Shown: positions 18,198-29,408, counted from the first letter of the stretch. The stretch: DNA of 64,000 nucleotides from Desulfocicer vacuolatum DSM 3385 (GCF_900176365.1 NZ_FWXY01000005.1:62001-126000); one strand, 5' to 3'. Numbers and translations are program-made. The notes: generated by a model not told the origin, from the letters alone.

Positions 18198-19016
18198 TTA
18201 TGACTGTTGAGTGTACTCTTCAATGGCATCAATCAAAATATGCATATGATTTTTTTCTGCTTGGGAAAGGGAAATAAATGCCGATTGCAGGGACGTCTCA
18301 CTGGTTTTATGCGCCATAAACCGATAAAGATCAAAAGCATGGTATTCCATATTTATGGCATTTTCAAGAATATCCATGGTCGTGGTCTTACCCTCTGCTG
18401 CAAGGGTGTTCATCAGATCATTCAGAAGGATTCCCCCCTCCAGAATTTCTCCTGATAATTGGGCATAAAGCCTTTCATAGGGTGACACATCTTTTTTTAT
18501 AACGGATTTTAAATGGGAGTAGATCAATGTGGCATGGGCTGTTTCGCCGTCCCGGATTTTTTCCATCACCGGGTTAAGCCCCAGATGAGCGTAATGATCA
18601 ATGATGTGGCTGTAAAAACGAAAAGCCCCTTTTTCAAGATTCATGGCAAAGAGCAGACTCTCTTTTATCCCTTTTGCCGGATCAAAATATTTCAACCGGG
18701 GAACGCCTTTGATTCTTTTCCCTTTCCATGCCAGCATGCCTCCGTCAATATTATAGGTTTTTCGGTTTCCCTTGTCGAAAAAATCCGCTGTCAATGCTGC
18801 CGCTTTTGATCTGGCACCGTTTCTGCAATAAAAAATCAGATCTTTATCAGGAAGTTCCTCCACTTGTTCTTCAAACTCTTTCAAGGGGATTAATATCGCA
18901 CCGGGAATGTGGGTATCCATGTATTCCACCGGTTGTCTTACATCAATGAGAAGATAGTCCTTCTCATTTTTTTGGCTTCTGTATTTTTGAAAGGCTTGAA
19001 CAGACATGGATTTCAT
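18198..19016 (-). CDS. Rhodanese domain fused to a ferritin-like (rubrerythrin-type) domain
   Basis: This 272-residue protein has two domains. Residues about 8-110 form a rhodanese domain with DVRQPVEY, HIPGAILIP and an active-site Cys in FYCRNGARS. Residues about 120-270 form a four-helix ferritin-like domain with Glu/His positions for a di-iron site (LEKGAFRFY, DGETAHATL, MEYHAFDLYRFM, QAEKNHMHIL). Rhodaneses carry persulfide sulfur and ferritin-like domains handle iron or peroxide, so a role in sulfur/iron redox or oxidative defence is inferred. No signal peptide is seen. It stands alone upstream of ribB on the same strand and could share its transcription, but the riboswitch lies between. 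Confidence 0.85.
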   Translation of the reverse strand: MKSMSVQAFQKYRSQKNEKDYLLIDVRQPVEYMDTHIPGAILIPLKEFEEQVEELPDKDLIFYCRNGARSKAAALTADFFDKGNRKTYNIDGGMLAWKGKRIKGVPRLKYFDPAKGIKESLLFAMNLEKGAFRFYSHIIDHYAHLGLNPVMEKIRDGETAHATLIYSHLKSVIKKDVSPYERLYAQLSGEILEGGILLNDLMNTLAAEGKTTTMDILENAINMEYHAFDLYRFMAHKTSETSLQSAFISLSQAEKNHMHILIDAIEEYTQQS

Positions 19017-19042
19017 GTGTTTTTCCTTTTAAATATGGATGG

Positions 19043-19250
19043 AATGTTTTTATTAGAAAATAAAACTTTCGGGTAACCTCAGCAGAGCCCCCCCGGGGGG
19101 GCAATAGGAATCGGCCAATTGAACTGTCTACAGTTCCGGCCGGGCCCATTGGCCCCTCGGGAGGGCGGCATAATCCCATTCAGGGGCGCATTTCAAGCTT
19201 TGTTGTGGGCAGATTGAGGTCAGAATGCGGTCCACTCGTGACGGTTATAA
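19043..19250 (+). repeat. Family A repeat, copy 1 (fused to a family C part)
   Basis: The element begins with TTTTTATTAGAAAATAAAAC, continues through CCTCAGCAGAGCCCCCCC, the core AATTGAACTGTCTACAGTTC, and a GC-rich right arm ending GGGCGGCATAAT. It then switches to family C sequence (GCATTTCAAGCTTTGTTGTG, then GCGGTCCACTCGTGACGGTT). The arms around the core can pair imperfectly. The 19251-19560 stretch after it is AT-rich, with no gene seen. Confidence 0.8.
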
Positions 19251-19560
19251 AACTAATATGTATTTTTTTATCACAGATGGGTAGTATTGTTTAGGCTCAA
19301 TTCCTTTATGAATAGGATTTAGCAATTGACTTTTTAGCGATGTTTCAAGTATATGCTTAACATTGTTTGATTCTTAATTCAATATTAAGGAAGTTCGTGT
19401 CGTTTTGTAATGTATTTTACTTGCAGGTTACAGGCGTATTTTTTCGTAAAATGTGGAATTTCTAAGCGTCAAGGTCACCCCATATCTAAATAATGAAAGC
19501 TTGTTATGACGCTTAAAAGAAAATATTTTAACATAGTTATGATAACTACATGAAAGGATT

Positions 19561-20601
19561 ATGATGAAATTAAACAAAACAAAATTGAGTTTATGTAAAT
19601 CAAAATACATTTTGCGAGTTTTTGAAATTTTATTTTTCATTGTGTTTTTTGCAACATTATGTGGTTGCTACGATGGACATAGTGATAATAATGATAATGA
19701 CTTGCAAACACAAATTGCGTATGACGACCCCTACAACTGGGCTTCATTACCATCCTCAATAGTAAAAGACGTTGATGTCTTTTATGCCTACCCAACTGTT
19801 TATTTTGATGCAGACCCCCCGAACATGGATATTACAGACGAAAAGAATCGACAGGATGTTATCGATAAAATGAATGCACAAATGGGATTGTATTCTCCAT
19901 ACACCAATATCTTTGCTCCATACTATCGGCAAATGTATCGAGATGGGTTTGATGACCTCCCAGCAGAAGAAGCGTCAGAATTATTAAATGTTGCCTATGA
20001 AGACATTGTCTGTGCATTTAAGTATTACATGCAAAACCTGAATGACGGTCGTCCTTTTATCCTTGTGGGGCATAGCCAGGGAGCAGGAATATTGGTCGAT
20101 CTGTTGAGAAATGAATTTCACAATGAATCATATATGGAAAAAATGATTGCTGCTTATACAACCGGTGTTTCAATTATGAATAGTGACACTGTGAACTATC
20201 CATGGATAAAAATAGCTCAGTCAGCAACCGATCTGGGGGTGGTAATTATTTATAATACCTTGGATTCTCAACACTATGAATCTTCTTCTTTTCAAACAGG
20301 CAGCTTGTGTGTAAATCCACTTTTATGGACCACAGACACCACTTATGCTCCGCAAACAGAAAACCTTGGAGCCGTTTGGACAGATAGTGATGGTAATATC
20401 ACCCAGGAAATAGAAAACTTTACTGATGCTCAGATTCGTGATGATGGTGCCCTGGCTGTTACCACACCTGATCCAGACGATTATTATGATCCTGACAGAC
20501 AACCCTATGGCGGTTATCATGATTATGATCAAATATTTTTCTACAGAAATTTGCAGCAAAACGTTGCTGACAGAATTGACGCATATTATGCCAAAGAATA
20601 A
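19561..20601 (+). CDS. DUF3089 alpha/beta-hydrolase-like lipoprotein
   Basis: This 346-residue protein starts with a hydrophobic signal ending in a lipobox-like CGCY, suggesting a lipoprotein outside the inner membrane. The body fits the DUF3089 family: DVFYAYPTVYFD, FAPYYRQMYRDG, and a serine-hydrolase nucleophile elbow GHSQGAGIL (about 170), with a conserved Asp/His-rich C-terminus. The substrate is unknown; esterase or lipase activity is possible. Two ATGs lie at 19561 and 19564, and the AAAGGA spacing favours the second. The gene is clearly more AT-rich than its neighbours and follows an AT-rich gap, suggesting horizontal transfer. No partner genes are adjacent. Confidence 0.8.
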   Translation: MMKLNKTKLSLCKSKYILRVFEILFFIVFFATLCGCYDGHSDNNDNDLQTQIAYDDPYNWASLPSSIVKDVDVFYAYPTVYFDADPPNMDITDEKNRQDVIDKMNAQMGLYSPYTNIFAPYYRQMYRDGFDDLPAEEASELLNVAYEDIVCAFKYYMQNLNDGRPFILVGHSQGAGILVDLLRNEFHNESYMEKMIAAYTTGVSIMNSDTVNYPWIKIAQSATDLGVVIIYNTLDSQHYESSSFQTGSLCVNPLLWTTDTTYAPQTENLGAVWTDSDGNITQEIENFTDAQIRDDGALAVTTPDPDDYYDPDRQPYGGYHDYDQIFFYRNLQQNVADRIDAYYAKE

Positions 20602-20728
20602 ATTAAGCTGGCAAGACCATGGTGTTTTGTGGCGCGCATAACTAAATTGGCAAATAAATTGTTTTTTCCGGGGTGGACAGTTTCATAATTTTCTTGATTT
20701 TTTGTAGCTTTTTAAAGATATTCAGATC

Positions 20729-23314
20729 ATGAATGAAACAACGCAAAGGGGGGTAGAACCCCAAAAAAATCCAGAACTGGACCTGGCCCGGGAATTTGTG
20801 CTGCACACTGGGTGTCATCTGTTTTTAACGGGCAAAGCAGGCACCGGAAAAACCACTTTCTTAAAAACGCTGGAAAAAGCCACAGCCAAACAGATGATCA
20901 TCACGGCCCCCACCGGCGTGGCCGCCATTAATGCCGGTGGGGTGACCCTGCATTCTTTTTTTCAGCTGCCTTTTGGACCCTTTGTGCCGGGAAGTGAAAC
21001 CCAGGAACACAACCGCCGGCGCATGTTTCGGTTCAGCCGGGAAAAATTGAAAATCATTCGTTCCCTGGATCTTCTGGTTATTGATGAGATCAGCATGGTG
21101 CGTTCAGATCTTCTGGATGCCGTGGATGCAGTGCTTCGCCGCCTGCGTCGCAATGAGCGCCCCTTTGGCGGGGTGCAATTACTCATGATCGGGGACCTGC
21201 ACCAGCTGCCGCCGGTGGTGAAGCAGGACGAGTGGGACCTTTTACAGCAATATTACGAATCACCCTATTTTTTCAGCAGCCTCAGCCTGCTTCAGTCAGA
21301 ATTGATATCCATTGAATTGCAGCATATTTACCGCCAGACCGATGCCCGGTTTATCCGGCTGCTTAACCAGGTCCGGGACAATTGCCTGGACAACCGGGGA
21401 ATGGAAGCATTGAACCGGCGGTATGTGCAGGGCTTCACCCCGGACCCGGATCAGGGATATATCACCCTTACCACCCACAATCTCACTGCAGAATCCATCA
21501 ACAACAATCGGTTAAAAGAACTTCACGGCACACCTTCAGGGTTTGAAGCCGAGGTGTCCGGGGAGTTTCCCGGCCACAGTTTTCCCACCCCGGCCAATCT
21601 GTTGCTTAAAAAAGGGGCTCAGGTGATGTTTTTACGCAATGATACATCCCCTGATAAGCGCTATTTTAATGGCAAAATCGGTAAAATCACCACCATGTCA
21701 CCGGAGGAAATCTGGATTTCCTGCCCCGGGGAAAGCGATGCCATAAAAGTGGAACCTGTGCAGTGGGAAAATATCAAATACACCGTGGATGAACAGACCA
21801 AGGAGATCCAGACCGAGATTATTGGTAAATTTAAACAATTTCCGCTGAAACTTGCCTGGGCCATCACCATCCATAAAAGCCAGGGACTGACCTTTGATAA
21901 AGCGGTGATTGAGGCTGGGGCCGCCTTTGCCCATGGTCAGGTGTACGTGGCCTTGAGCCGGTGCAGAACCCTTGGGGGCATGGTACTCAATTCCCCCATT
22001 CCCTCCCGGGGCATTGATGCCGACGGCACCATTCTTTCCTTTTTGGCCACGGCCCGGGAAAATCATCCCACAGTGGAAAAACTGGAGGCTGCCAGGGTTG
22101 AATTTCAGCAAAAACTGCTCTTAGAGTGTTTTGATTTTAAACGTTTGCAAAGCCGTTTTAATTATCTCACCGGGCTGTTAACAGGCAATGCCCGGGTGGT
22201 GCAGGTTTCCGGGGTCAGTGATGTTCCCGGGCTGCGTCACATGGCCTGGAAGGACATCTTTTCAGTCAGTGAAAAATTTAAACATCAGTTGATGGGGATT
22301 TTTGCCGGGGGCCATCTGCCCCAATCCCATGATCATACTCTGGAACGCATTGCCAAGGCATCGGGCTGGTTCCAGAAAAAATTTTCCCACTGTTTTGATG
22401 ATATTGTGGAAAAACTGCATGTGCAGACGGACAATAAAGAGCTTAGAAAAAAAATCGGCAATGCCCTGAATAATCTCAAACAGGAGATTAAAATTAAAAG
22501 ATCTGGAATTCAATGCTGCGAAAAAGGGTTCTCCCCGGCCCAATACCAGCGGGCCGTGGCCGTGGCTGAGATTGATTTTGTGCCGGAAAAGGTGAAATCT
22601 TCCACCCGCCCAAGCTATGGGGAGTCGGATATTGAGCACCCCGAGTTGTTCCGCTCCATGATGGCCTGGCGAAACCAAAAGGCCCAGGAGCTGGAGGTTG
22701 CTCATTTTCAAATTTTACACCAGCGGGTGTTGATCCAGATTGTGGTGCATCTGCCTGACAATAAAACAGATTTGAGAAAAATCAGTGGCGTGGGACCCAA
22801 AACCATTGAAAATTATGGCGATGAGATCATAGCCATGGTTGCTGCCTACCGCAAGGCCCATGGCATTGAAACGGTTATCTTAAATCCACCCCGGGTGGTG
22901 CCCGAAGAGGTTTCCGGGGATGCCGGAGCGGATAAATCCAAATCCCGGAGACGAGCAGGGGGGGCAGGCACCCGCCAGATCACCCTTGACCTGTTTTTAA
23001 CCAAGGAATTAAGCATTCCCGCCATTGCCGAAGAAAGAGGTCTTGTGCCGGGCACCATTCAAAGCCATCTTGCTTTTTTTGTGGAAAAAGGCGAGCTTGC
23101 CATTGACAAGGTGGTTACCAAAGAAAAACAACAACTCATTGAAAAGGCCGTTGCCAAACGTCAGGAAGAATCCCGGGAATCATCCGAGGTTCACGGTGGT
23201 TTTTTAAAACCCATTAAGGAATCGCTGGGGGATGCCTGCTCTTATGGTGAGATCAGGTTGGTTCTGGCCCATTTAAAACATCTGGCCGGTCCGCCCGGGC
23301 AAGGCAGTAGTTAA
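20729..23314 (+). CDS. PIF1/RecD-type helicase with HRDC and C-terminal helix-turn-helix
   Basis: This 861-residue superfamily 1B helicase has Walker A GKAGTGKTT (35-43), TAPTGVAAINAGGVTLHSFF, Walker B IDEISMV, GDLHQLPPV, and the C-terminal helicase motif AITIHKSQGLTFDKAVIE with YVALSRCR. Then comes an HRDC-like nucleic-acid-binding domain (LRKISGVGPKTIENYGDEII, about 680-710). The end is an HTH_40-like domain (TLDLFLTKELSIPAIAEERG with TIQSHLAFF) as found at the end of some RecQ helicases. PIF1 relatives unwind 5'-3' and help at G-quadruplexes and stalled forks; the exact role here is inferred. It stands alone and ends tail to tail with the tolC-like gene. Confidence 0.9.
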   Translation: MNETTQRGVEPQKNPELDLAREFVLHTGCHLFLTGKAGTGKTTFLKTLEKATAKQMIITAPTGVAAINAGGVTLHSFFQLPFGPFVPGSETQEHNRRRMFRFSREKLKIIRSLDLLVIDEISMVRSDLLDAVDAVLRRLRRNERPFGGVQLLMIGDLHQLPPVVKQDEWDLLQQYYESPYFFSSLSLLQSELISIELQHIYRQTDARFIRLLNQVRDNCLDNRGMEALNRRYVQGFTPDPDQGYITLTTHNLTAESINNNRLKELHGTPSGFEAEVSGEFPGHSFPTPANLLLKKGAQVMFLRNDTSPDKRYFNGKIGKITTMSPEEIWISCPGESDAIKVEPVQWENIKYTVDEQTKEIQTEIIGKFKQFPLKLAWAITIHKSQGLTFDKAVIEAGAAFAHGQVYVALSRCRTLGGMVLNSPIPSRGIDADGTILSFLATARENHPTVEKLEAARVEFQQKLLLECFDFKRLQSRFNYLTGLLTGNARVVQVSGVSDVPGLRHMAWKDIFSVSEKFKHQLMGIFAGGHLPQSHDHTLERIAKASGWFQKKFSHCFDDIVEKLHVQTDNKELRKKIGNALNNLKQEIKIKRSGIQCCEKGFSPAQYQRAVAVAEIDFVPEKVKSSTRPSYGESDIEHPELFRSMMAWRNQKAQELEVAHFQILHQRVLIQIVVHLPDNKTDLRKISGVGPKTIENYGDEIIAMVAAYRKAHGIETVILNPPRVVPEEVSGDAGADKSKSRRRAGGAGTRQITLDLFLTKELSIPAIAEERGLVPGTIQSHLAFFVEKGELAIDKVVTKEKQQLIEKAVAKRQEESRESSEVHGGFLKPIKESLGDACSYGEIRLVLAHLKHLAGPPGQGSS

Positions 23315-23366
23315 CTATTTTGAATTTAGCGAAGGTGTTAGCTTTAGCCTGGGCTCAAGGCACAAA

Positions 23367-24725
23367 TCATTGCACATCCATGATGCCCGAAGCCAGCTCA
23401 AGATGGGTCATGGCGGCCCGGTAGTCGTGAATGGCCTTGAGATGATTGGTCAGACTTTGTTGAACTGTAACCTCAGCATCCAGAAGATCTGTGATGGTGA
23501 AAAGACCGCTGTTATACCTGTTTTTTACAATGCGAAGAGATTCTCTGGACTGACCAATGGCAGCTTTGGCCACCTGGATGCGTTCCCAGGCACTCCGGGC
23601 ATTGAAAAAAGCATGGCGGGTCTCTCCGCAGATGCGCTGTTCCATACCCTTGAGCATGGCGTTGATCTGTTTCAGATTAAATTCAGCCTCACGTATATTT
23701 GACGAAATCCGTCCCCCGGTGAAAAGAGGCAGGGAAGCCACGGCCCCCACGGTGTAGTTGTTGCCATTGTCGTTGAAGTCTTCGCTGTTCACCTCAAAAT
23801 TTCCAGAGAGACTCACAGACGGAAGGCGGCCGGCCCTGGATTTTTCTTTTTCTTTTTCTGCAATGCGTTTTTGAAACATCAATTGTTTTAAATCCGGTCG
23901 ATGGGCCAGGGCCTTTTCAATCCACTCATCCAGATGCCCGGTGATGGGGCTTTTTGCCGCAAGGGGGGTGGTCAAGGTGTCATCAAGGTTACCGGCTCCG
24001 CCCATGGCGATTTTAAGCATGCATTTGGCAATGTCGGTCTGGCTTTTGCTTTCTGATAGTTGCTGTTTAAGATCGGCAATGTGTACCTTTGCCCGGAGGA
24101 GATCACTTTTTGCCACAAATCCACCGTCATACCGGGATTGCACCAGTTTTAAGTGTATCTTTGCCGTTTCCAGGATCTGTTGAATCACTCCCTGATTTTC
24201 CCGGGCCAGCAATGCCCGGATATAGGCGGTGATAGTTCCGGCAATGACCTGTTGACGGGTCCGTTCCCGGGAAAAATCGCCGGCCTCCTGGTTGAGCCGG
24301 GCCTGTTGCACCCCATACCAGGTCTGACCACTGTCGTACACCGGCCAGGTCACAGACAGTCTGGATGCATAATTGGTGATGGCATCAGGATCATTGAGAA
24401 GGTCCGGGTTAAAATCCTTTGTGGCAATGGATTCCTGGTTGAGTTTGGTGCCAAAGGCCCACATGGGGTTGGTGGTGCGGTTGACCTGTTCCTGGAAATA
24501 AACCTGGGGCAGGGCACCGGATCGGGCCTGGGTGATTTTTTCCCGGGCCGAAAGGGTCTGGAAATGCGCTGCCTCAAGTCCTGGGTTATGGGCAATGGCC
24601 TTGTCCACTGCCTGGGACATACTTAAATCCGCTGCCAGGCCCTGGATGGGAAATCCCATGAAGCATGTAAGCATCAACCACAATGGCCAGACCATGTTTT
24701 TATTTTTTTTTAATAACCGTATCAC
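23367..24725 (-). CDS. TolC-family outer membrane channel protein
   Basis: This 452-residue outer membrane efflux protein has a signal peptide (WPLWLMLTCFMGFPIQGLAA) followed by two repeated OEP halves: LSMSQAVDKAIAHNPGLEAA in the first, and a second with SLPLFTGGRISSNIREAE and VKNRYNSGLFTITDLLDAEV. It would form the trimeric exit duct for the RND pump encoded upstream. The start is a GTG at 24725 with AGGAGG 8 bases before it. It is the last gene of the operon MFP-RND-OMF, 50 bases after the RND stop. Confidence 0.92.
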   Translation of the reverse strand: MIRLLKKNKNMVWPLWLMLTCFMGFPIQGLAADLSMSQAVDKAIAHNPGLEAAHFQTLSAREKITQARSGALPQVYFQEQVNRTTNPMWAFGTKLNQESIATKDFNPDLLNDPDAITNYASRLSVTWPVYDSGQTWYGVQQARLNQEAGDFSRERTRQQVIAGTITAYIRALLARENQGVIQQILETAKIHLKLVQSRYDGGFVAKSDLLRAKVHIADLKQQLSESKSQTDIAKCMLKIAMGGAGNLDDTLTTPLAAKSPITGHLDEWIEKALAHRPDLKQLMFQKRIAEKEKEKSRAGRLPSVSLSGNFEVNSEDFNDNGNNYTVGAVASLPLFTGGRISSNIREAEFNLKQINAMLKGMEQRICGETRHAFFNARSAWERIQVAKAAIGQSRESLRIVKNRYNSGLFTITDLLDAEVTVQQSLTNHLKAIHDYRAAMTHLELASGIMDVQ

Positions 24726-24777
24726 CTATTCCTCCTTATAGCGTTATAGCGTTCAAACGATATAAAATTGCCTTCAA

Positions 24778-27700
24778 TTAGACCATGGTGCTGTCAGCCG
24801 GTTTAATGTGTTCCGCCTCCCATCGCTTATCCATGAAATAGAGCACCGGCACTGTCATGCGGGAAAACAAAAGGGACGCCACTTCACCTGCCATGAGAGA
24901 GATGGCAAGGCCCTGGAAAATGGGGTCAAACAAAATCACCGACGCCCCCACCACCACAGCGGCGGCTGTGAGCATCATGGGGCGAAATCGCACAGCTCCG
25001 GCATCTATCACCGCCTGATCCAGGGGCATGCCCTGGGCAATTCTGAGCTCAATGAAATCCACCAGAATAATGGAGTTTCTCACCACAATACCGGCCCCGG
25101 CAATGAATCCGATCATGGAAGTTGCCGAGAAAAAGGCCCCCATGGCCCAGTGGGCCGGTAAAATTCCGATAAGGGAAAAGGGAATGGCCACCATGATCAC
25201 AAAGGGGGTGGAAAAAGACTGGAACCATCCCACCACCAGTACAAAGATCAGAATCAGCACCACACCAAAGGCAAATCCAAGATCCCGGAACACCTCATAG
25301 GTGATGTGCCACTCCCCGTCCCATTTCATGGACAGATGACGGTCACTTTCCGGAAGGGCTGCAGTGTGTTGGACAATATTATAGCCCTCCGGGGTGGTGA
25401 TGGTGTTAATTTTTTTCCACATCTCCAGGATGGCGTACACCGGGCTCTCCTTGGCACCTGCCACATCTGCTGTGACATAGACCACCGGCATGAGATTCTT
25501 ATGATAAATGCTGCGGTCGGGCTGGGTTTCGTGTATGCGCACAAGGGAGGACAGGGATAACAGGGTGCCGTCGGCGGCGGGGATTTTCACCGATCCCAGA
25601 CGATCCACCCCGGCCCGGGTGGCAAGGGAGGGCTGGAGGATAATGGGTACATCTTCTTTTTCCAGAGGCCGGTGAAGAAGACCTGCGTTTTGTCCCTCCA
25701 GAACCACCTGCAGGGTTTTTGCAATTTTGTTGACGCTGATGCCGTGGAGGGCGGCCTTTTCCTGGTCAATGTCCAGTTGATACCGCACCTGGTTTTCTTC
25801 CATGTACCAGTCCACATCCACCACCCCAGCAGTACTTTCAAAAATATTTCTTACCTGGAGGGCAAGTTCCCTTTGGCGGTCATAGTCCGGACCGTATATT
25901 TCTGCCACCAGTGTGGACAGCACCGGGGGCCCCGGCGGCACTTCGGCAATTTTCACCCTTGCGCCATATTTGTCAGCTATGGCTTTTAAGGGCGGTCTCA
26001 CCCGTTTGGCAATGGCGTGGCTTTGCTGTTTGCGATGGGCTTTCCCGGCCAGATTCACCTGGATATCAGCCATGCCGGGGCCTTTTCTCAGATCATAATG
26101 GCGCACCAGACCGTTAAAATTAAATGGACCGGCAGTACCGCTGTATATCTGGTAATCCACCACTTCGTTAACGGTTTTAAGATATTCGCCCATTTCCATG
26201 GCAGCAGAGGTGGTCTCTTCCAGTGTGGCGGTTTCCGGCATATCCAGAATTACCTGGAATTCACTCTTATTATCAAAGGGTAGCATTTTTACCCGGACCA
26301 TCCCCACCCCCACCATGGCGCAGGCCAGAATCAAAAGTGCTGCCACAGAGAGCAAAAAGCCCCATTGCCACAATGGTTTGTGGAGTAAGGGGTCCATGAC
26401 TTTACGATAAAGTCGTGTGGACCAGTCTTCACTGCCATGGTCCGGGTGGCTGCCATGTTCCTGACCGTCTTTGATTTTGATCATTCGCACCGAGGCCCAG
26501 GGCGTGACAATAAAAGCCACCAGCAGGGAAAAAAACATGGCCGCCGATGCCCCCATGGGAATGGGGCGCATGTATGGCCCCATGAGACCGCCCACAAAAG
26601 CCATGGGTAAAATAGCGGCAATAACGGCAAGGGTGGCAAGTATGGTGGGATTACCCACCTCGTCCACGGCTTCAAGGGCCATCTTAAATTTGGATCGGCC
26701 TTTGTTTTCAGGGAGTCGATAATGGCGCACCACGTTTTCCACCACCACAATGGCATCATCCACCAGAATACCGATGGAAAAAATCAAGGCAAACAACGTG
26801 ATGCGATTTAAGGTATAGCCATAGAGATAAAAGGTGGTCAAGGTCAGGGCCAGGGTGACAGGGATGGCAAAGGCCACCACCCCGGATTCTCTGTGGCCCA
26901 GGGTGAACCAGATGAGGATGGTCACGGAGACCACGGCAATGAGCATGTGAAGCAGCAGCTCATCAGATTTTTCCTTGGCGGTTTCTCCGTAATGGCGGGT
27001 AAGGGTCATGTGGACATTGTCCGGGATGATTCTTCCCCTGGCATCATTGACACGCTCAAGCACTTTTTCTGCCACACCAACGGCATTGGTGCCCTTTCTT
27101 TTTGCCACGGTGAGGGTGACAGCGGGCCATACCCCCCGGGTGGCATCCACCGTTGGAATCTGTTTTTCCATGGCTGCAGGTCCGGTGCCGAAAAAAACAT
27201 ATTGTCCGGGATCGGCAGGACCGTCTTCAATATCTGCCACATCCCTTAGATATACGGGGCGGCCATGGGAAACATTGATCACCACCCGGCCCACCTCTTT
27301 GGCGTTTTTCAAAAGCCCCCCGGTGTGGATGATAACCTGACCCCGGCGTGAGGGAAAACTGCCCGAATCCGAGGCCTGGTTGGCAGCAGAGACCAGGTTT
27401 GTCACCTGTTCCACATCAAGACCATAAGCGGCCAGCCGGATGGGGTCCAGGTGAACGCTTACCTGGCGCTGCTCTCCGCCGATGATGCCGGTGATGGAGA
27501 CATTGGGTTCACGTTTAACAATGTCTTCCACTTCGGCGGTGAGTCGTCTGAGCTGGTAAGTGTCCACCTCTTCGCTCCAGAAAGTCAGGGCCAGTATAGG
27601 CACATCATCAATGTATCTGGGCCTGATCAGGGGAGGGCTCACCCCCGTGGGAATGCGATCGTAATTTGACATAAGCTTGGATTGAAGCTTTACAATGGAG

Positions 27701-28029
27701 GCTTCTTCATCCTGCCCCACCAGAAAACGCACCACAGCCATGGACATGCCGGGCATGGAGGTGGAGTAAATGTATTCCACCCCTGGGATTTCCCAGAGCA
27801 GTTTTTCCATGGGTTTGGTCACCCGTTGTTCCACCTCTTTAACACTGGCCCCGGGCATTTTTACAAACACATCAATCATGGGAACAATGATTTGTGGTTC
27901 TTCTTCCCGGGGAAGGGCGATGACCGCTGCAATGCCAAGAAGAATGGAGGCAATGATAACCAGTGGCGTGAGTTTGGAATCAATGAAAAAAGCGGCAATT
28001 TTACCTGCAGGGCCTTGTTTTACGGTCAT
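24778..28029 (-). CDS. RND efflux transporter (AcrB-type inner membrane pump)
   Basis: This 1083-residue proton-driven pump has twelve predicted membrane segments: one near the N-terminus ([18 protein letters not shown]), two large periplasmic loops, and clusters at about 340-530 and 870-1060. TM4 carries the proton-relay Asp pair ([19 protein letters not shown]). [17 protein letters not shown] and PREEEPQI are usual N-terminal motifs. It lacks clear metal-efflux signatures, so it is placed with multidrug/hydrophobe pumps, substrate unknown. Its ATG overlaps the stop of the adaptor gene (ATGA), showing translational coupling. Confidence 0.95.
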   Translation of the reverse strand: MTVKQGPAGKIAAFFIDSKLTPLVIIASILLGIAAVIALPREEEPQIIVPMIDVFVKMPGASVKEVEQRVTKPMEKLLWEIPGVEYIYSTSMPGMSMAVVRFLVGQDEEASIVKLQSKLMSNYDRIPTGVSPPLIRPRYIDDVPILALTFWSEEVDTYQLRRLTAEVEDIVKREPNVSITGIIGGEQRQVSVHLDPIRLAAYGLDVEQVTNLVSAANQASDSGSFPSRRGQVIIHTGGLLKNAKEVGRVVINVSHGRPVYLRDVADIEDGPADPGQYVFFGTGPAAMEKQIPTVDATRGVWPAVTLTVAKRKGTNAVGVAEKVLERVNDARGRIIPDNVHMTLTRHYGETAKEKSDELLLHMLIAVVSVTILIWFTLGHRESGVVAFAIPVTLALTLTTFYLYGYTLNRITLFALIFSIGILVDDAIVVVENVVRHYRLPENKGRSKFKMALEAVDEVGNPTILATLAVIAAILPMAFVGGLMGPYMRPIPMGASAAMFFSLLVAFIVTPWASVRMIKIKDGQEHGSHPDHGSEDWSTRLYRKVMDPLLHKPLWQWGFLLSVAALLILACAMVGVGMVRVKMLPFDNKSEFQVILDMPETATLEETTSAAMEMGEYLKTVNEVVDYQIYSGTAGPFNFNGLVRHYDLRKGPGMADIQVNLAGKAHRKQQSHAIAKRVRPPLKAIADKYGARVKIAEVPPGPPVLSTLVAEIYGPDYDRQRELALQVRNIFESTAGVVDVDWYMEENQVRYQLDIDQEKAALHGISVNKIAKTLQVVLEGQNAGLLHRPLEKEDVPIILQPSLATRAGVDRLGSVKIPAADGTLLSLSSLVRIHETQPDRSIYHKNLMPVVYVTADVAGAKESPVYAILEMWKKINTITTPEGYNIVQHTAALPESDRHLSMKWDGEWHITYEVFRDLGFAFGVVLILIFVLVVGWFQSFSTPFVIMVAIPFSLIGILPAHWAMGAFFSATSMIGFIAGAGIVVRNSIILVDFIELRIAQGMPLDQAVIDAGAVRFRPMMLTAAAVVVGASVILFDPIFQGLAISLMAGEVASLLFSRMTVPVLYFMDKRWEAEHIKPADSTMV

Positions 28030-29198
28030 GATTTATCCTCCACTTTCATACCATCCTTTAATTCACGTGGAGGGGACACAACGTATCGCGTACCGGGTTT
28101 AACCCCTGAAATGATTTCCATTTGATCTTTAAAATGTCTGCCGGTTCTCATGAGCCGGAATCTTGCAATGTTCTGCTCATCCACCATAAAATAACCGGTG
28201 AGCTGCCCCTGGGTTATCCGGGCGGATTCAGGAAGTAAAAGCATTCCATCTTCGCCCACGGGGATGTTCACCCGGCTGAACATGCCGGACCGGAGCATGG
28301 CATTTTCCGGAAGAACCATTTTTACGGTAAAGGATCTGCTTTTTTCGTCTGCTGTGGGGGCAATGGTCTCTATGGTACCGATGATGGGGGGAGTATTTAC
28401 CAGGGCCGGAACAATAACCGCCATTTTTTGATTCAATTGTACGGCCTGGAGATGATGTTCCGGTAACAGAAATTCCACCTGGAACCCCCCTGTTTTTTCC
28501 AGGGTTAAAAGCGGTGCTCCCGGGGATGCAAGATCCCCGACATTGATCATTTTAGCAGTGACAGTGCCGTTATAGGGGGCAATAATTGTGGCATCTTTTT
28601 TAGAAACCCCGGCACCGGATACTGCGGCCTTTGCCTGTTGCACCCGGGACCGGGCCGCTGACACCATGGCATGGGCCTGGGCAAGGGCTGCCCGGGCCTG
28701 GAGATGACGGGCTTCTGCCTCTTCAAATTCCTGGCGGGTGGCAGACTCCTCCTGGAATAATTTTTTAAATCGTTTGTATGTGGCCCTGGCAAGATCTGCT
28801 CCTGCCTGGGCAGCATTCCGGGCCGAGATGGCCGCATTTTCTGCCCTTCTGGCCTCGGTGAGACCGGCTTCACTGCGGCGAAGACCTGCGGCCACCTGGC
28901 GTTCATCTAATATTACCAGTACATCCCCTTTGACCACTGCATCGCCTTCTTTGACATTGACAGCCTTCACCGTGCCCATGATTTTGCCGGACAGGGTACT
29001 GGCGTTCTGGGCAGTTATGGTACCAAGGGCTTCATAAATAAAGGGTTGATTGCTGATGTCTGCCACAGCCACAGCCGTGTTTATGGTTACCGGGGCATTT
29101 TTTTCTGTGGTGCCGGGCTCAATTTTTTCATTGCAGCCCATTAAAAGACAGATGATCCCCAATGGGATGCACATTGTTAATAACGATTTTTTACCCAT
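28026..29198 (-). CDS. RND periplasmic adaptor (membrane fusion) lipoprotein
   Basis: This 390-residue HlyD/AcrA-type adaptor has a lipoprotein signal ([12 protein letters not shown]). A biotinyl-lipoyl domain follows ([20 protein letters not shown]), then an alpha-helical hairpin rich in Ala/Glu/Arg (about 90-180), the second lipoyl half ([20 protein letters not shown]) and a beta-barrel ([11 protein letters not shown]). It links pump to outer membrane channel. AAAGGAG lies 6 bases before the ATG. It is the first gene of the operon; its promoter probably lies in the 357-base divergent gap toward the EamA gene. Confidence 0.93.
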   Translation of the reverse strand: MGKKSLLTMCIPLGIICLLMGCNEKIEPGTTEKNAPVTINTAVAVADISNQPFIYEALGTITAQNASTLSGKIMGTVKAVNVKEGDAVVKGDVLVILDERQVAAGLRRSEAGLTEARRAENAAISARNAAQAGADLARATYKRFKKLFQEESATRQEFEEAEARHLQARAALAQAHAMVSAARSRVQQAKAAVSGAGVSKKDATIIAPYNGTVTAKMINVGDLASPGAPLLTLEKTGGFQVEFLLPEHHLQAVQLNQKMAVIVPALVNTPPIIGTIETIAPTADEKSRSFTVKMVLPENAMLRSGMFSRVNIPVGEDGMLLLPESARITQGQLTGYFMVDEQNIARFRLMRTGRHFKDQMEIISGVKPGTRYVVSPPRELKDGMKVEDKS

Positions 29199-29408
29199 GG
29201 TTGGCTCCTTTTATATCATGCAATAAAAATTTTAATTATGATCTATATCTTATTAAAATTTGTCAATGCCTTTTGTTTATTCTCCTTGTTTTAAACTTAA
29301 AAAACTCTGTTATCACTGCTTTTATGGTAGGTGTTCGTATTTTTAAGATCACATGATCTGTTCAAAGAAAAGTTTAAATAGAACATGCAGATGATGCCAT
29401 ATAAGGGC

